Assembly: GCA_002049455.2 (NCBI GenBank)
Contig: KV919097.1
Span: 39,812-81,640, forward strand
Direction: 5' to 3'
Origin: Porphyra umbilicalis
Lineage: Eukaryota > Rhodophyta > Bangiophyceae > Bangiales > Bangiaceae
Length of the DNA stretch: 41,829 nucleotides
This document shows positions 1 through 10,613 of this stretch, piece after piece. A model generated the notes under the pieces. It saw only the letters and a program-made list of their open reading frames with translations, was not told the DNA's origin and searched no databases. How positions within the stretch are numbered: the first letter of the stretch is position 1; every line of letters begins with the position of its first letter. The translations under genes were made by a program, and so were the position numbers.

Positions 1-1058
1 CGGCACGAGCATCGCAAGCCTTTGGCGCGTGAGTCCCCCCCGCGCCGCGTTCTCACCTGGAATTGGCCACAAGGCGACCGCGCGGCTGCTCGGAACCAGG
101 CCCCATCCTCCACGCGCGTGAAGCCGAGCTCTCGTGCGCCCTCTGACGCGGCGGGGAGCGGATGCGGGCGGCGGCGTCGCCGCCGCCCGTGCGCCGTTGT
201 TTTGCTTTGCGGCGCTTGGAGGTGGGCGCCCCCCCCGTCTGCGCGTACACGTCCGTGATAATGACGAAGTGTGTCAGTGCGTAGGCGGCGCGGAGGGCGG
301 CAGTTGGCTCGTCTTCCAGTGCCCAAGACAGTTTCGTCCCACAGGGCGGTGTGGAGCCACGGCACGAGGGCAGGGGGCAGATTGACGACCCGCTCGGAGA
401 GGACAACGCCGATTTGGCTCCCGCCGCGGCAGCCGCCCAGACGCCCGCCGCCACCACTGGCACCGTCTTTCGCCGCTGTCGCACTGCCAATTGCGGCGAG
501 CAGAGGTGCGAGCACCGCCGCGTGCGTCGCCACAGGGAGGACAGTGATAAACCCGAGCGCCTCACCGACGACCGCGGCTCCTGAGCCCTCCCCGTCATCG
601 ACGCGCACTGTCGTGCCGACGCGCGTTTGCGCTGCGACCGCCTCTGCGAGCGCGTGAGCGTGCACTGCCGCGTCGGGGACGGGAAGGGAGCGCGCCACGT
701 CGAGGAGGAGCGACCGCAGGCGCGGCACGTCGTCGGGGCGGGGGTCGAAAAACGAAAAGGAGGCGTCCACGTAATCTTCGTCGTCGTGGTCGCCGCTTTC
801 GCTGGCAGCGGCGGCTGCATCGTCTTCGTCGTGGTTGTCGTCGTCCTTCTGGGCAATGGAGTCGTCGCTGTGGTCGGCGGCAGGGGCACCGCGACCGCCG
901 CAGCTGCCGCGGCTAGCGGTGCCTTCCCCTGCGGCCGCCGCAGCATTGGGGGCATCGAGGGGAATCACGTCGCTTTCGCTTGACGAGTCAGAACCGGAAG
1001 AGGGTGGTGGGCGCGATGCCCGCCGTCGGTCCTTCGTGGACCGCTTTCCGTGCGCCAT
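1..1058 (-). CDS. BCCIP/Bcp1-family protein, copy 1 (3' end outside window, frame disrupted)
   Basis: This is the first visible copy of the gene described at 2595-3731. It starts with the same ATG (1058) and the same coding sequence down to about 450. Below that it carries small differences from all other copies: an extra C near 444, one T too few near 413, an extra T near 333, a changed GATG/GGATGG stretch near 161-170, a substituted pair near 126-128 and a missing G near 81. These break the frame. They cluster in the first 460 bases of the window and are absent from the rest of the unit. That pattern suits poor sequence at a contig end better than pseudogenisation. The last ~27 codons lie outside the window. 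Confidence 0.75.
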   Translation of the reverse strand, partial: MAHGKRSTKDRRRASRPPPSSGSDSSSESDVIPLDAPNAAAAAGEGTASRGSCGGRGAPAADHSDDSIAQKDDDNHDEDDAAAAASESGDHDDEDYVDASFSFFDPRPDDVPRLRSLLLDVARSLPVPDAAVHAHALAEAVAAQTRVGTTVRVDDGEGSGAAVVGEALGFITVLPVATHAAVLAPLLAAIGSATAAKDGASGGGGRLGGCRGGSQIGVVLSERVVNLPPALVPWLHTALWDETVLGTGRRANCRPPRRLRTDTLRHYHGRVRADGGGAHLQAPQSKTTAHGRRRRRRPHPLPAASEGARELGFTRVEDGAWFRAAARSPCGQFQVRTRRGGDSRAKGLRCSC

Positions 1059-2594
1059 GAACTCGGCCGGGCAGGCGGGAGGGCGGGGAGGGGTGGCGTT
1101 GGATGATTTGCCTACTAGTGGCCAGTCCAGTGCTGGATGCCACCGAGGGTGGATAGCAAACATCAGCACAAAAAGAGTCAGAGTGGATGGGTGGGAAAGG
1201 GGCGCCGGGGGGAAGTGGCACGGAGGATGGTTGTGGAGACGCACGGGGCGATACGAGCTTCGCCGACACGGTGATGGGACGACTCAGCCAAGGCACGTAC
1301 GACGCAGAGCAGCATAAGCGTGACGGAAGCGTAGTTCCGCGGCGCTTCTGACTTGCTGAGAAGGTGCAGCGCCCAAGTCCCTAAGGTGCCCCAGATGGGT
1401 CATTTGCAAGGGGTGGTCAAACTGCACGCATCCGCAAAAGCGGTGTGCGTGCTCCTGGAGGGGGGGGGCTCGTTTCGCCTGCTCTTCACGACCCTGATGA
1501 GCTGCTGGGGCACCCTTGGGGGTGCCTGGGTCGGCCAGGGCTGGGTCGCGACGGATCCCCAAAAGCATGACGGAAAGGTGTTTCCTGCATGATTCTGATT
1601 CGGAGAAGTATCTCTGGACCCAGACGGTCAACGTCCTTCAAACTATGCAGTTCTGATCCACATCGAGCGGGCATGCTGGCGGTATGGCACAGGTGGCCCA
1701 AGTCAGCAAGGGTTGGGCGGTGTGCGGTGTTCAAAGGAATTAACACCCAATATTGGAATTCGGAAGTGTATCTTAGGAGCGCCATGTCGGATTCAGTTGA
1801 AGCCCCGCCTGCCTGGTGCACAATGAAGGTACATGAGGATGAGTCCTGCTGGGTTTCATTTTGGCCTGTGGGCGAGCATGGAAATAGCGATGGAGAATCA
1901 AAGCTACATGAGCCCGTGCGATTTATTTCAAAACGGCAAAGGTGAACCAGGATGATGTGAAATGCACGTTTCAGCTCAGAACCGGACAAGGCGGGTACAA
2001 ATGGCGTAGAATATGTTGCGTGTCTGAGAAGAGAGGGTGTTGGGGGGAGGTAAGGTGGGATGGCGAAAGGGCGTTTCCGATTGGGGAATGTTCGAGTTGA
2101 CACTGAATGTAGGTTGGGGAAAGTTAGCGGGGTTAGGGTGGAAAATTCTACGATTGAGGTTAGGGATGCGGCGACGAGCAGAACTCTGGCGAAAGACACC
2201 AGAATGGGACGAAACTCTGCAGGCCTATTGCAGAGGTGAGAAAGCAGGGCACAGTATGGCGGACGTGCAGTTTTGTGGCGGTTGGGCGGACCGTGGGTGT
2301 CATAGCGTCGAACGGTGGTTTTGCGGGCGTACCTCTGGCAGTGGATGGTAAGGGTGTGCCAAACGGTACAGGCCGCCGCTACAGAGACGGGCCAAGTGGA
2401 TGGGGCGTCAAAGGTTGGCGGTGCATATCTGGCAGGGGTTGTGGGGTGAATTTGGTGGTGAACGTTGGTCTATTTGCCATAAAGTTGGCTGGGGAGGGCG
2501 ATAGAGCGGAAACTTTGCAGGTTTATTACAGACGACGGTCGGATGTAACCAGAGCGGGCGCCTTGGCCTCCCCGGTGCGGGTGACGGGGTCAGC
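1059..2594. other. Inter-gene spacer of unit 1 (A-type)
   Basis: The spacer lies between consecutive BCCIP genes and must hold the 3' region of the copy to the right and the promoter/5' UTR of the copy to its left. Open frames on both strands exist, but they are broken by a stop in copy 5 and by indels in copies 2 and 6, so I do not call them genes. Upstream of the gene start, copies differ by indels (run of G near 1205-1213), which supports the downstream ATG as the true start. A-type diagnostic bases are GTGAACCAGGATGATGTG at 1942-1959 and GAATTTGGTGG at 2448-2458. No RNA gene was recognised. Confidence 0.7.
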
Positions 2595-3731
2595 TCAGCG
2601 ATTGGCCGGCCCTGCAGCCTCCCCTCCGCATGCTGCCGTGATCTCGGCTCGCGCCGCCGGCACGGCCGCTGCGGGCACGAGCATCGCAAGCCTTTGGCGC
2701 GTGAGTCCCCCCCGCGCCGCGTTCTCACCTGGAATTGGCCACAAGGCGACCGCGGCGGCTGCTCGGAACCAGGCCCCATCCTCCACGCGCGTGAAGCCGA
2801 AGTCTCGTGCGCCCTCTGACGCGGCGGGGAGCGGGATGGCGGCGGCGGCGTCGCCGCCGCCCGTGCGCCGTTGTTTTGCTTTGCGGCGCTTGGAGGTGGG
2901 CGCCCCCCCCGTCTGCGCGTACACGTCCGTGATAATGACGAAGTGTGTCAGTGCGTAGGCGGCGCGGAGGGCGGCAGTTGGCTCGTCTTCCAGTGCCCAA
3001 GACAGTTCGTCCCACAGGGCGGTGTGGAGCCACGGCACGAGGGCAGGGGGCAGATTGACGACCCGCTCGGAGAGGACAACGCCGATTTTGGCTCCCGCCG
3101 CGGCAGCCGCCCAGACGCCGCCGCCACCACTGGCACCGTCTTTCGCCGCTGTCGCACTGCCAATTGCGGCGAGCAGAGGTGCGAGCACCGCCGCGTGCGT
3201 CGCCACAGGGAGGACAGTGATAAACCCGAGCGCCTCACCGACGACCGCGGCTCCTGAGCCCTCCCCGTCATCGACGCGCACTGTCGTGCCGACGCGCGTT
3301 TGCGCTGCGACCGCCTCTGCGAGCGCGTGAGCGTGCACTGCCGCGTCGGGGACGGGAAGGGAGCGCGCCACGTCGAGGAGGAGCGACCGCAGGCGCGGCA
3401 CGTCGTCGGGGCGGGGGTCGAAAAACGAAAAGGAGGCGTCCACGTAATCTTCGTCGTCGTGGTCGCCGCTTTCGCTGGCAGCGGCGGCTGCATCGTCTTC
3501 GTCGTGGTTGTCGTCGTCCTTCTGGGCAATGGAGTCGTCGCTGTGGTCGGCGGCAGGGGCACCGCGACCGCCGCAGCTGCCGCGGCTAGCGGTGCCTTCC
3601 CCTGCGGCCGCCGCAGCATTGGGGGCATCGAGGGGAATCACGTCGCTTTCGCTTGACGAGTCAGAACCGGAAGAGGGTGGTGGGCGCGATGCCCGCCGTC
3701 GGTCCTTCGTGGACCGCTTTCCGTGCGCCAT
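2595..3731 (-). CDS. BCCIP/Bcp1-family protein, copy 2 (378 aa)
   Basis: The protein belongs to the BCCIP/Bcp1 family (yeast Bcp1: nuclear chaperone of the ribosomal protein uL14/Rpl23 and export of Mss4; human BCCIP: BRCA2 and p21 partner). Seen here: a basic N-terminus (residues 1-20), a Ser/Asp-rich acidic segment (20-100), FFDPRPDD at 103-110, the family hallmark LSERVVNLPP at 220-229, a Lys/Arg patch KRRKAKQRR at 281-289 that may be a nuclear signal, and a C-terminal RLAMLVP at 347-353 matching the family's PLRxVMLIP strand. Start: the ATG at 3731 is chosen because identity in frame between copies breaks just upstream. A GTGAGA donor-like site near residue 335 would remove the C-terminal motif if spliced, so I treat the gene as intronless. 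Family assignment is by motif memory; function here is inferred. Confidence 0.85.
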   Translation of the reverse strand: MAHGKRSTKDRRRASRPPPSSGSDSSSESDVIPLDAPNAAAAAGEGTASRGSCGGRGAPAADHSDDSIAQKDDDNHDEDDAAAAASESGDHDDEDYVDASFSFFDPRPDDVPRLRSLLLDVARSLPVPDAAVHAHALAEAVAAQTRVGTTVRVDDGEGSGAAVVGEALGFITVLPVATHAAVLAPLLAAIGSATAAKDGASGGGGVWAAAAAGAKIGVVLSERVVNLPPALVPWLHTALWDELSWALEDEPTAALRAAYALTHFVIITDVYAQTGGAPTSKRRKAKQRRTGGGDAAAAIPLPAASEGARDFGFTRVEDGAWFRAAAAVALWPIPGENAARGGLTRQRLAMLVPAAAVPAARAEITAACGGEAAGPANR

Positions 3732-5266
3732 GAACTCGGCCGGGCAGGCGGGAGGGCGGGGAGGGGTGGCGTTGGATGATTTGCCTACTAGTGGCCAGTC
3801 CAGTGCTGGATGCCACCGAGGGTGGATAGCAAACATCAGCACAAAAAGAGTCAGAGTGGATGGGTGGAAAGGGGCGCCGGGGGAAGTGGCACGGAGGATG
3901 GTTGTGGAGACGCACGGGGCGATACGAGCTTCGCCGACACGGTGATGGGAGGACTCAGCCAAGGCACGTACGACGCAGAGCAGCATAAGCGTGACGGAAG
4001 CGTAGTTCCGCGGCGCTTCTGACTTGCTGAGAAGGTGCAGCGCCCAAGTCCCTAAGGTGCCCCAGATGGGTCATTTGCAAGGGGTGGTCAAACTGCACGC
4101 ATCCGCAAAAGCGGCGTGCGTGCTCCTGGAGGGGGGGGGCTCGTTTCGCCTGCTCTTCACGACCCTGATGAGCTGCTGGGGCACCCTTGGGGGTGCCTGG
4201 GTCGGCCAGGGCTGGGTCGCGACGGATCCCCAACAGCATGACGGAACGGTGTTTCCTGCATGATTCTGATTCGGAGAAGTATCTCTGGACCCAGACGGTC
4301 AACGTCCTTCAAACTATGCAGTTCTGATCCACATCGAGCGGGCATGCTGGCGGTATGGCACAGGTGGCCCAAGTCAGCAAGGGTTGGGCGGTGTGCGGTG
4401 TTCAAAGGAATTAACACCCAATATTGGAATTCGGAAGTGTATCTTAGGAGCGCCATGTCGGATTCAGTTGAAGCCCCGCCTGCCTGGTGCACAATGAAGG
4501 TACATGAGGATGAGTCCTGCTGGGTTTCATTTTGGCCTGTGGGCGAGCATGGAAATAGCGATGGAGAATCAAAGCTACATGAGCCCGTGCGATTTATTTC
4601 AAAACGGCAAAGGTGTACCAGGATGATCTGAAACGCACGTTTCAGCTCAGAACCGGACAAGGCGGGTACAAATGGCGTAGAATATGTTGCGTGTCTGAGA
4701 AGAGAGGGTGTTGGGGGGAGGTAAGGTGGGATGGCGAAAGGGCGTTTCCGATTGGGGAATGTTCGAGTTGACACTGAATGTAGGTTGGGGAAAGTTAGCG
4801 GGGTTAGGGTGGAAAATTCTACGATTGAGGTTAGGGATGCGGCGACGAGCAGAACTCTGGCGAAAGACACCAGAATGGGACGAAACTCTGCAGGCCTATT
4901 GCAGAGGTGAGAAAGCAGGGCACAGTATGGCGGACGTGCAGTTTTGTGGCGGTTGGGCGGACCGTGGGTGTCATAGCGTCGAACGGTGGTTTTGCGGGCG
5001 TACCTCTGGCAGTGGATGGTAAGGGTGTGCCAAACGGTACAGGCCGCCGCTACAGAGACGGGCCAAGTGGATGGGGCGTCAAAGGTTGGCGGTGCATATC
5101 TGGGAGGGGTTGTGGGGTGAATTGAGTGGTGAACGTTGGTCTATTTGCCATAAAGTTGGCTGGGGAGGGGCGATAGAGCGGAAACTTTGCAGGTTTATTA
5201 CAGACGACGGTCGGATGTAACCAGAGCGGGCGCCTTGGCCTCCCCGGTGCGGGTGACGGGGTCAGC
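3732..5266. other. Inter-gene spacer of unit 2 (B-type)
   Basis: Same spacer as in unit 1, with B-type bases GTGTACCAGGATGATCTG at 4613-4630 and GAATTGAGTGG at 5119-5129. It has private changes such as CAACAGCATGACGGAACGG near 4230-4248 and shortened G runs near 3866-3886. No gene or RNA was recognised. Confidence 0.7.
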
Positions 5267-6403
5267 TCAGCGATTGGCCGGCCCTGCAGCCTCCCCTCCG
5301 CATGCTGCCGTGATCTCGGCTCGCGCCGCCGGCACGGCCGCTGCGGGCACGAGCATCGCAAGCCTTTGGCGCGTGAGTCCCCCCCGCGCCGCGTTCTCAC
5401 CTGGAATTGGCCACAAGGCGACCGCGGCGGCTGCTCGGAACCAGGCCCCATCCTCCACGCGCGTGAAGCCGAAGTCTCGTGCGCCCTCTGACGCGGCGGG
5501 GAGCGGGATGGCGGCGGCGGCGTCGCCGCCGCCCGTGCGCCGTTGTTTTGCTTTGCGGCGCTTGGAGGTGGGCGCCCCCCCCGTCTGCGCGTACACGTCC
5601 GTGATAATGACGAAGTGTGTCAGTGCGTAGGCGGCGCGGAGGGCGGCAGTTGGCTCGTCTTCCAGTGCCCAAGACAGTTCGTCCCACAGGGCGGTGTGGA
5701 GCCACGGCACGAGGGCAGGGGGCAGATTGACGACCCGCTCGGAGAGGACAACGCCGATTTTGGCTCCCGCCGCGGCAGCCGCCCAGACGCCGCCGCCACC
5801 ACTGGCACCGTCTTTCGCCGCTGTCGCACTGCCAATTGCGGCGAGCAGAGGTGCGAGCACCGCCGCGTGCGTCGCCACAGGGAGGACAGTGATAAACCCG
5901 AGCGCCTCACCGACGACCGCGGCTCCTGAGCCCTCCCCGTCATCGACGCGCACTGTCGTGCCGACGCGCGTTTGCGCTGCGACCGCCTCTGCGAGCGCGT
6001 GAGCGTGCACTGCCGCGTCGGGGACGGGAAGGGAGCGCGCCACGTCGAGGAGGAGCGACCGCAGGCGCGGCACGTCGTCGGGGCGGGGGTCGAAAAACGA
6101 AAAGGAGGCGTCCACGTAATCTTCGTCGTCGTGGTCGCCGCTTTCGCTGGCAGCGGCGGCTGCATCGTCTTCGTCGTGGTTGTCGTCGTCCTTCTGGGCA
6201 ATGGAGTCGTCGCTGTGGTCGGCGGCAGGGGCACCGCGACCGCCGCAGCTGCCGCGGCTAGCGGTGCCTTCCCCTGCGGCCGCCGCAGCATTGGGGGCAT
6301 CGAGGGGAATCACGTCGCTTTCGCTTGACGAGTCAGAACCGGAAGAGGGTGGTGGGCGCGATGCCCGCCGTCGGTCCTTCGTGGACCGCTTTCCGTGCGC
6401 CAT
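5267..6403 (-). CDS. BCCIP/Bcp1-family protein, copy 3 (378 aa)
   Basis: The full-length copy encodes the same protein as copy 2, with FFDPRPDD and LSERVVNLPP motifs intact. It lies in the same orientation as its neighbours, with about 1.54 kb of spacer on each side. Because the proteins are identical, expression of individual copies cannot be told apart from protein data, only from UTR or spacer variants. Confidence 0.85.
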   Translation of the reverse strand: MAHGKRSTKDRRRASRPPPSSGSDSSSESDVIPLDAPNAAAAAGEGTASRGSCGGRGAPAADHSDDSIAQKDDDNHDEDDAAAAASESGDHDDEDYVDASFSFFDPRPDDVPRLRSLLLDVARSLPVPDAAVHAHALAEAVAAQTRVGTTVRVDDGEGSGAAVVGEALGFITVLPVATHAAVLAPLLAAIGSATAAKDGASGGGGVWAAAAAGAKIGVVLSERVVNLPPALVPWLHTALWDELSWALEDEPTAALRAAYALTHFVIITDVYAQTGGAPTSKRRKAKQRRTGGGDAAAAIPLPAASEGARDFGFTRVEDGAWFRAAAAVALWPIPGENAARGGLTRQRLAMLVPAAAVPAARAEITAACGGEAAGPANR

Positions 6404-7939
6404 GAACTCGGCCGGGCAGGCGGGAGGGCGGGGAGGGGTGGCGTTGGATGATTTGCCTACTAGTGGCCAGTCCAGTGCTGGATGCCACCGAGGGTGGATA
6501 GCAAACATCAGCACAAAAAGAGTCAGAGTGGATGGGTGGGAAAGGGGCGCCGGGGGGAAGTGGCACGGAGGATGGTTGTGGAGACGCACGGGGCGATACG
6601 AGCTTCGCCGACACGGTGATGGGACGACTCAGCCAAGGCACGTACGACGCAGAGCAGCATAAGCGTGACGGAAGCGTAGTTCCGCGGCGCTTCTGACTTG
6701 CTGAGAAGGTGCAGCGCCCAAGTCCCTAAGGTGCCCCAGATGGGTCATTTGCAAGGGGTGGTCAAACTGCACGCATCCGCAAAAGCGGCGTGCGTGCTCC
6801 TGGAGGGGGGGGGCTCGTTTCGCCTGCTCTTCACGACCCTGATGAGCTGCTGGGGCACCCTTGGGGGTGCCTGGGTCGGCCAGGGCTGGGTCGCGACGGA
6901 TCCCCAAAAGCATGACGGAAAGGTGTTTCCTGCATGATTCTGATTCGGAGAAGTATCTCTGGACCCAGACGGTCAACGTCCTTCAAACTATGCAGTTCTG
7001 ATCCACATCGAGCGGGCATGCTGGCGGTATGGCACAGGTGGCCCAAGTCAGCAAGGGTTGGGCGGTGTGCGGTGTTCAAAGGAATTAACACCCAATATTG
7101 GAATTCGGAAGTGTATCTTAGGAGCGCCATGTCGGATTCAGTTGAAGCCCCGCCTGCCTGGTGCACAATGAAGGTACATGAGGATGAGTCCTGCTGGGTT
7201 TCATTTTGGCCTGTGGGCGAGCATGGAAATAGCGATGGAGAATCAAAGCTACATGAGCCCGTGCGATTTATTTCAAAACGGCAAAGGTGAACCAGGATGA
7301 TGTGAAATGCACGTTTCAGCTCAGAACCGGACAAGGCGGGTACAAATGGCGTAGAATATGTTGCGTGTCTGAGAAGAGAGGGTGTTGGGGGGAGGTAAGG
7401 TGGGATGGCGAAAGGGCGTTTCCGATTGGGGAATGTTCGAGTTGACACTGAATGTAGGTTGGGGAAAGTTAGCGGGGTTAGGGTGGAAAATTCTACGATT
7501 GAGGTTAGGGATGCGGCGACGAGCAGAACTCTGGCGAAAGACACCAGAATGGGACGAAACTCTGCAGGCCTATTGCAGAGGTGAGAAAGCAGGGCACAGT
7601 ATGGCGGACGTGCAGTTTTGTGGCGGTTGGGCGGACCGTGGGTGTCATAGCGTCGAACGGTGGTTTTGCGGGCGTACCTCTGGCAGTGGATGGTAAGGGT
7701 GTGCCAAACGGTACAGGCCGCCGCTACAGAGACGGGCCAAGTGGATGGGGCGTCAAAGGTTGGCGGTGCATATCTGGAGGGGTTGTGGGGTGAATTTGGT
7801 GGTGAACGTTGGTCTATTTGCCATAAAGTTGGCTGGGGAGGGGCGATAGAGCGGAAACTTTGCAGGTTTATTACAGACGACGGTCGGATGTAACCAGAGC
7901 GGGCGCCTTGGCCTCCCCGGTGCGGGTGACGGGGTCAGC
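6404..7939. other. Inter-gene spacer of unit 3 (A-type)
   Basis: A-type spacer: GTGAACCAGGATGATGTG at 7287-7304 and GAATTTGGTGG at 7792-7802. It shares GGGACGACTC (6621-6630) with unit 1 only. It lacks one base in the TCTGGAGGGG run near 7773. No gene was recognised. Confidence 0.7.
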
Positions 7940-9076
7940 TCAGCGATTGGCCGGCCCTGCAGCCTCCCCTCCGCATGCTGCCGTGATCTCGGCTCGCGCC
8001 GCCGGCACGGCCGCTGCGGGCACGAGCATCGCAAGCCTTTGGCGCGTGAGTCCCCCCCGCGCCGCGTTCTCACCTGGAATTGGCCACAAGGCGACCGCGG
8101 CGGCTGCTCGGAACCAGGCCCCATCCTCCACGCGCGTGAAGCCGAAGTCTCGTGCGCCCTCTGACGCGGCGGGGAGCGGGATGGCGGCGGCGGCGTCGCC
8201 GCCGCCCGTGCGCCGTTGTTTTGCTTTGCGGCGCTTGGAGGTGGGCGCCCCCCCCGTCTGCGCGTACACGTCCGTGATAATGACGAAGTGTGTCAGTGCG
8301 TAGGCGGCGCGGAGGGCGGCAGTTGGCTCGTCTTCCAGTGCCCAAGACAGTTCGTCCCACAGGGCGGTGTGGAGCCACGGCACGAGGGCAGGGGGCAGAT
8401 TGACGACCCGCTCGGAGAGGACAACGCCGATTTTGGCTCCCGCCGCGGCAGCCGCCCAGACGCCGCCGCCACCACTGGCACCGTCTTTCGCCGCTGTCGC
8501 ACTGCCAATTGCGGCGAGCAGAGGTGCGAGCACCGCCGCGTGCGTCGCCACAGGGAGGACAGTGATAAACCCGAGCGCCTCACCGACGACCGCGGCTCCT
8601 GAGCCCTCCCCGTCATCGACGCGCACTGTCGTGCCGACGCGCGTTTGCGCTGCGACCGCCTCTGCGAGCGCGTGAGCGTGCACTGCCGCGTCGGGGACGG
8701 GAAGGGAGCGCGCCACGTCGAGGAGGAGCGACCGCAGGCGCGGCACGTCGTCGGGGCGGGGGTCGAAAAACGAAAAGGAGGCGTCCACGTAATCTTCGTC
8801 GTCGTGGTCGCCGCTTTCGCTGGCAGCGGCGGCTGCATCGTCTTCGTCGTGGTTGTCGTCGTCCTTCTGGGCAATGGAGTCGTCGCTGTGGTCGGCGGCA
8901 GGGGCACCGCGACCGCCGCAGCTGCCGCGGCTAGCGGTGCCTTCCCCTGCGGCCGCCGCAGCATTGGGGGCATCGAGGGGAATCACGTCGCTTTCGCTTG
9001 ACGAGTCAGAACCGGAAGAGGGTGGTGGGCGCGATGCCCGCCGTCGGTCCTTCGTGGACCGCTTTCCGTGCGCCAT
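7940..9076 (-). CDS. BCCIP/Bcp1-family protein, copy 4 (378 aa)
   Basis: Full-length copy with the same protein as copies 2 and 3 and an intact start context (GTTCATGG). The acidic Ser/Asp-rich N-terminal third, the central family core and the basic patch are as described for copy 2. No copy-specific amino-acid change was seen. Confidence 0.85.
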   Translation of the reverse strand: MAHGKRSTKDRRRASRPPPSSGSDSSSESDVIPLDAPNAAAAAGEGTASRGSCGGRGAPAADHSDDSIAQKDDDNHDEDDAAAAASESGDHDDEDYVDASFSFFDPRPDDVPRLRSLLLDVARSLPVPDAAVHAHALAEAVAAQTRVGTTVRVDDGEGSGAAVVGEALGFITVLPVATHAAVLAPLLAAIGSATAAKDGASGGGGVWAAAAAGAKIGVVLSERVVNLPPALVPWLHTALWDELSWALEDEPTAALRAAYALTHFVIITDVYAQTGGAPTSKRRKAKQRRTGGGDAAAAIPLPAASEGARDFGFTRVEDGAWFRAAAAVALWPIPGENAARGGLTRQRLAMLVPAAAVPAARAEITAACGGEAAGPANR

Positions 9077-10613
9077 GAACTCGGCCGGGCAGGCGGGAGG
9101 GCGGGGAGGGGTGGCGTTGGATGATTTGCCTACTAGTGGCCAGTCCAGTGCTGGATGCCACCGAGGGTGGATAGCAAACATCAGCACAAAAAGAGTCAGA
9201 GTGGATGGGTGGGAAAGGGGCGCCGGGGGGAAGTGGCACGGAGGATGGTTGTGGAGACGCACGGGGCGATACGAGCTTCGCCGACACGGTGATGGGAGGA
9301 CTCAGCCAAGGCACGTACGACGCAGAGCAGCATAAGCGTGACGGAAGCGTAGTTCCGCGGCGCTTCTGACTTGCTGAGAAGGTGCAGCGCCCAAGTCCCT
9401 AAGGTGCCCCAGATGGGTCATTTGCAAGGGGTGGTCAAACTGCACGCATCCGCAAAAGCGGCGTGCGTGCTCCTGGAGGGGGGGGGCTCGTTTCGCCTGC
9501 TCTTCACGACCCTGATGAGCTGCTGGGGCACCCTTGGGGGTGCCTGGGTCGGCCAGGGCTGGGTCGCGACGGATCCCCAAAAGCATGACGGAAAGGTGTT
9601 TCCTGCATGATTCTGATTCGGAGAAGTATCTCTGGACCCAGACGGTCAACGTCCTTCAAACTATGCAGTTCTGATCCACATCGAGCGGGCATGCTGGCGG
9701 TATGGCACAGGTGGCCCAAGTCAGCAAGGGTTGGGCGGTGTGCGGTGTTCAAAGGAATTAACACCCAATATTGGAATTCGGAAGTGTATCTTAGGAGCGC
9801 CATGTCGGATTCAGTTGAAGCCCCGCCTGCCTGGTGCACAATGAAGGTACATGAGGATGAGTCCTGCTGGGTTTCATTTTGGCCTGTGGGCGAGCATGGA
9901 AATAGCGATGGAGAATCAAAGCTACATGAGCCCGTGCGATTTATTTCAAAACGGCAAAGGTGTACCAGGATGATCTGAAACGCACGTTTCAGCTCAGAAC
10001 CGGACAAGGCGGGTACAAATGGCGTAGAATATGTTGCGTGTCTGAGAAGAGAGGGTGTTGGGGGGAGGTAAGGTGGGATGGCGAAAGGGCGTTTCCGATT
10101 GGGGAATGTTCGAGTTGACACTGAATGTAGGTTGGGGAAAGTTAGCGGGGTTAGGGTGGAAAATTCTACGATTGAGGTTAGGGATGCGGCGACGAGCAGA
10201 ACTCTGGCGAAAGACACCAGAATGGGACGAAACTCTGCAGGCCTATTGCAGAGGTGAGAAAGCAGGGCACAGTATGGCGGACGTGCAGTTTTGTGGCGGT
10301 TGGGCGGACCGTGGGTGTCATAGCGTCGAACGGTGGTTTTGCGGGCGTACCTCTGGCAGTGGATGGTAAGGGTGTGCCAAACGGTACAGGCCGCCGCTAC
10401 AGAGACGGGCCAAGTGGATGGGGCGTCAAAGGTTGGCGGTGCATATCTGGGAGGGGTTGTGGGGTGAATTGAGTGGTGAACGTTGGTCTATTTGCCATAA
10501 AGTTGGCTGGGGAGGGGCGATAGAGCGGAAACTTTGCAGGTTTATTACAGACGACGGTCGGATGTAACCAGAGCGGGCGCCTTGGCCTCCCCGGTGCGGG
10601 TGACGGGGTCAGC
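9077..10613. other. Inter-gene spacer of unit 4 (B-type)
   Basis: B-type spacer: GTGTACCAGGATGATCTG at 9960-9977 and GAATTGAGTGG at 10466-10476. Otherwise it is like the other spacers. No gene was recognised. Confidence 0.7.

Noticed and set aside
1..9. CGGCACGAG at the window start resembles a common cDNA library adaptor
   Set aside because: All other units have GGGCACGAG at the same place, so eight of nine bases are genuine genomic sequence; the match is a coincidence.
1486..2199. A 237-codon minus-strand frame in the BCCIP spacer, conserved in several units
   Set aside because: It is broken by a stop near 12541 in unit 5 and altered by indels in unit 6, has no recognisable domain, and units are near identical at DNA level anyway, so openness is not evidence of selection.
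2700..2760. GTGAGA donor-like and GCAG acceptor-like sites near the 3' end of the BCCIP genes
   Set aside because: Splicing here would delete RLAMLVP, which matches a conserved strand of the family; the unspliced frame is better.
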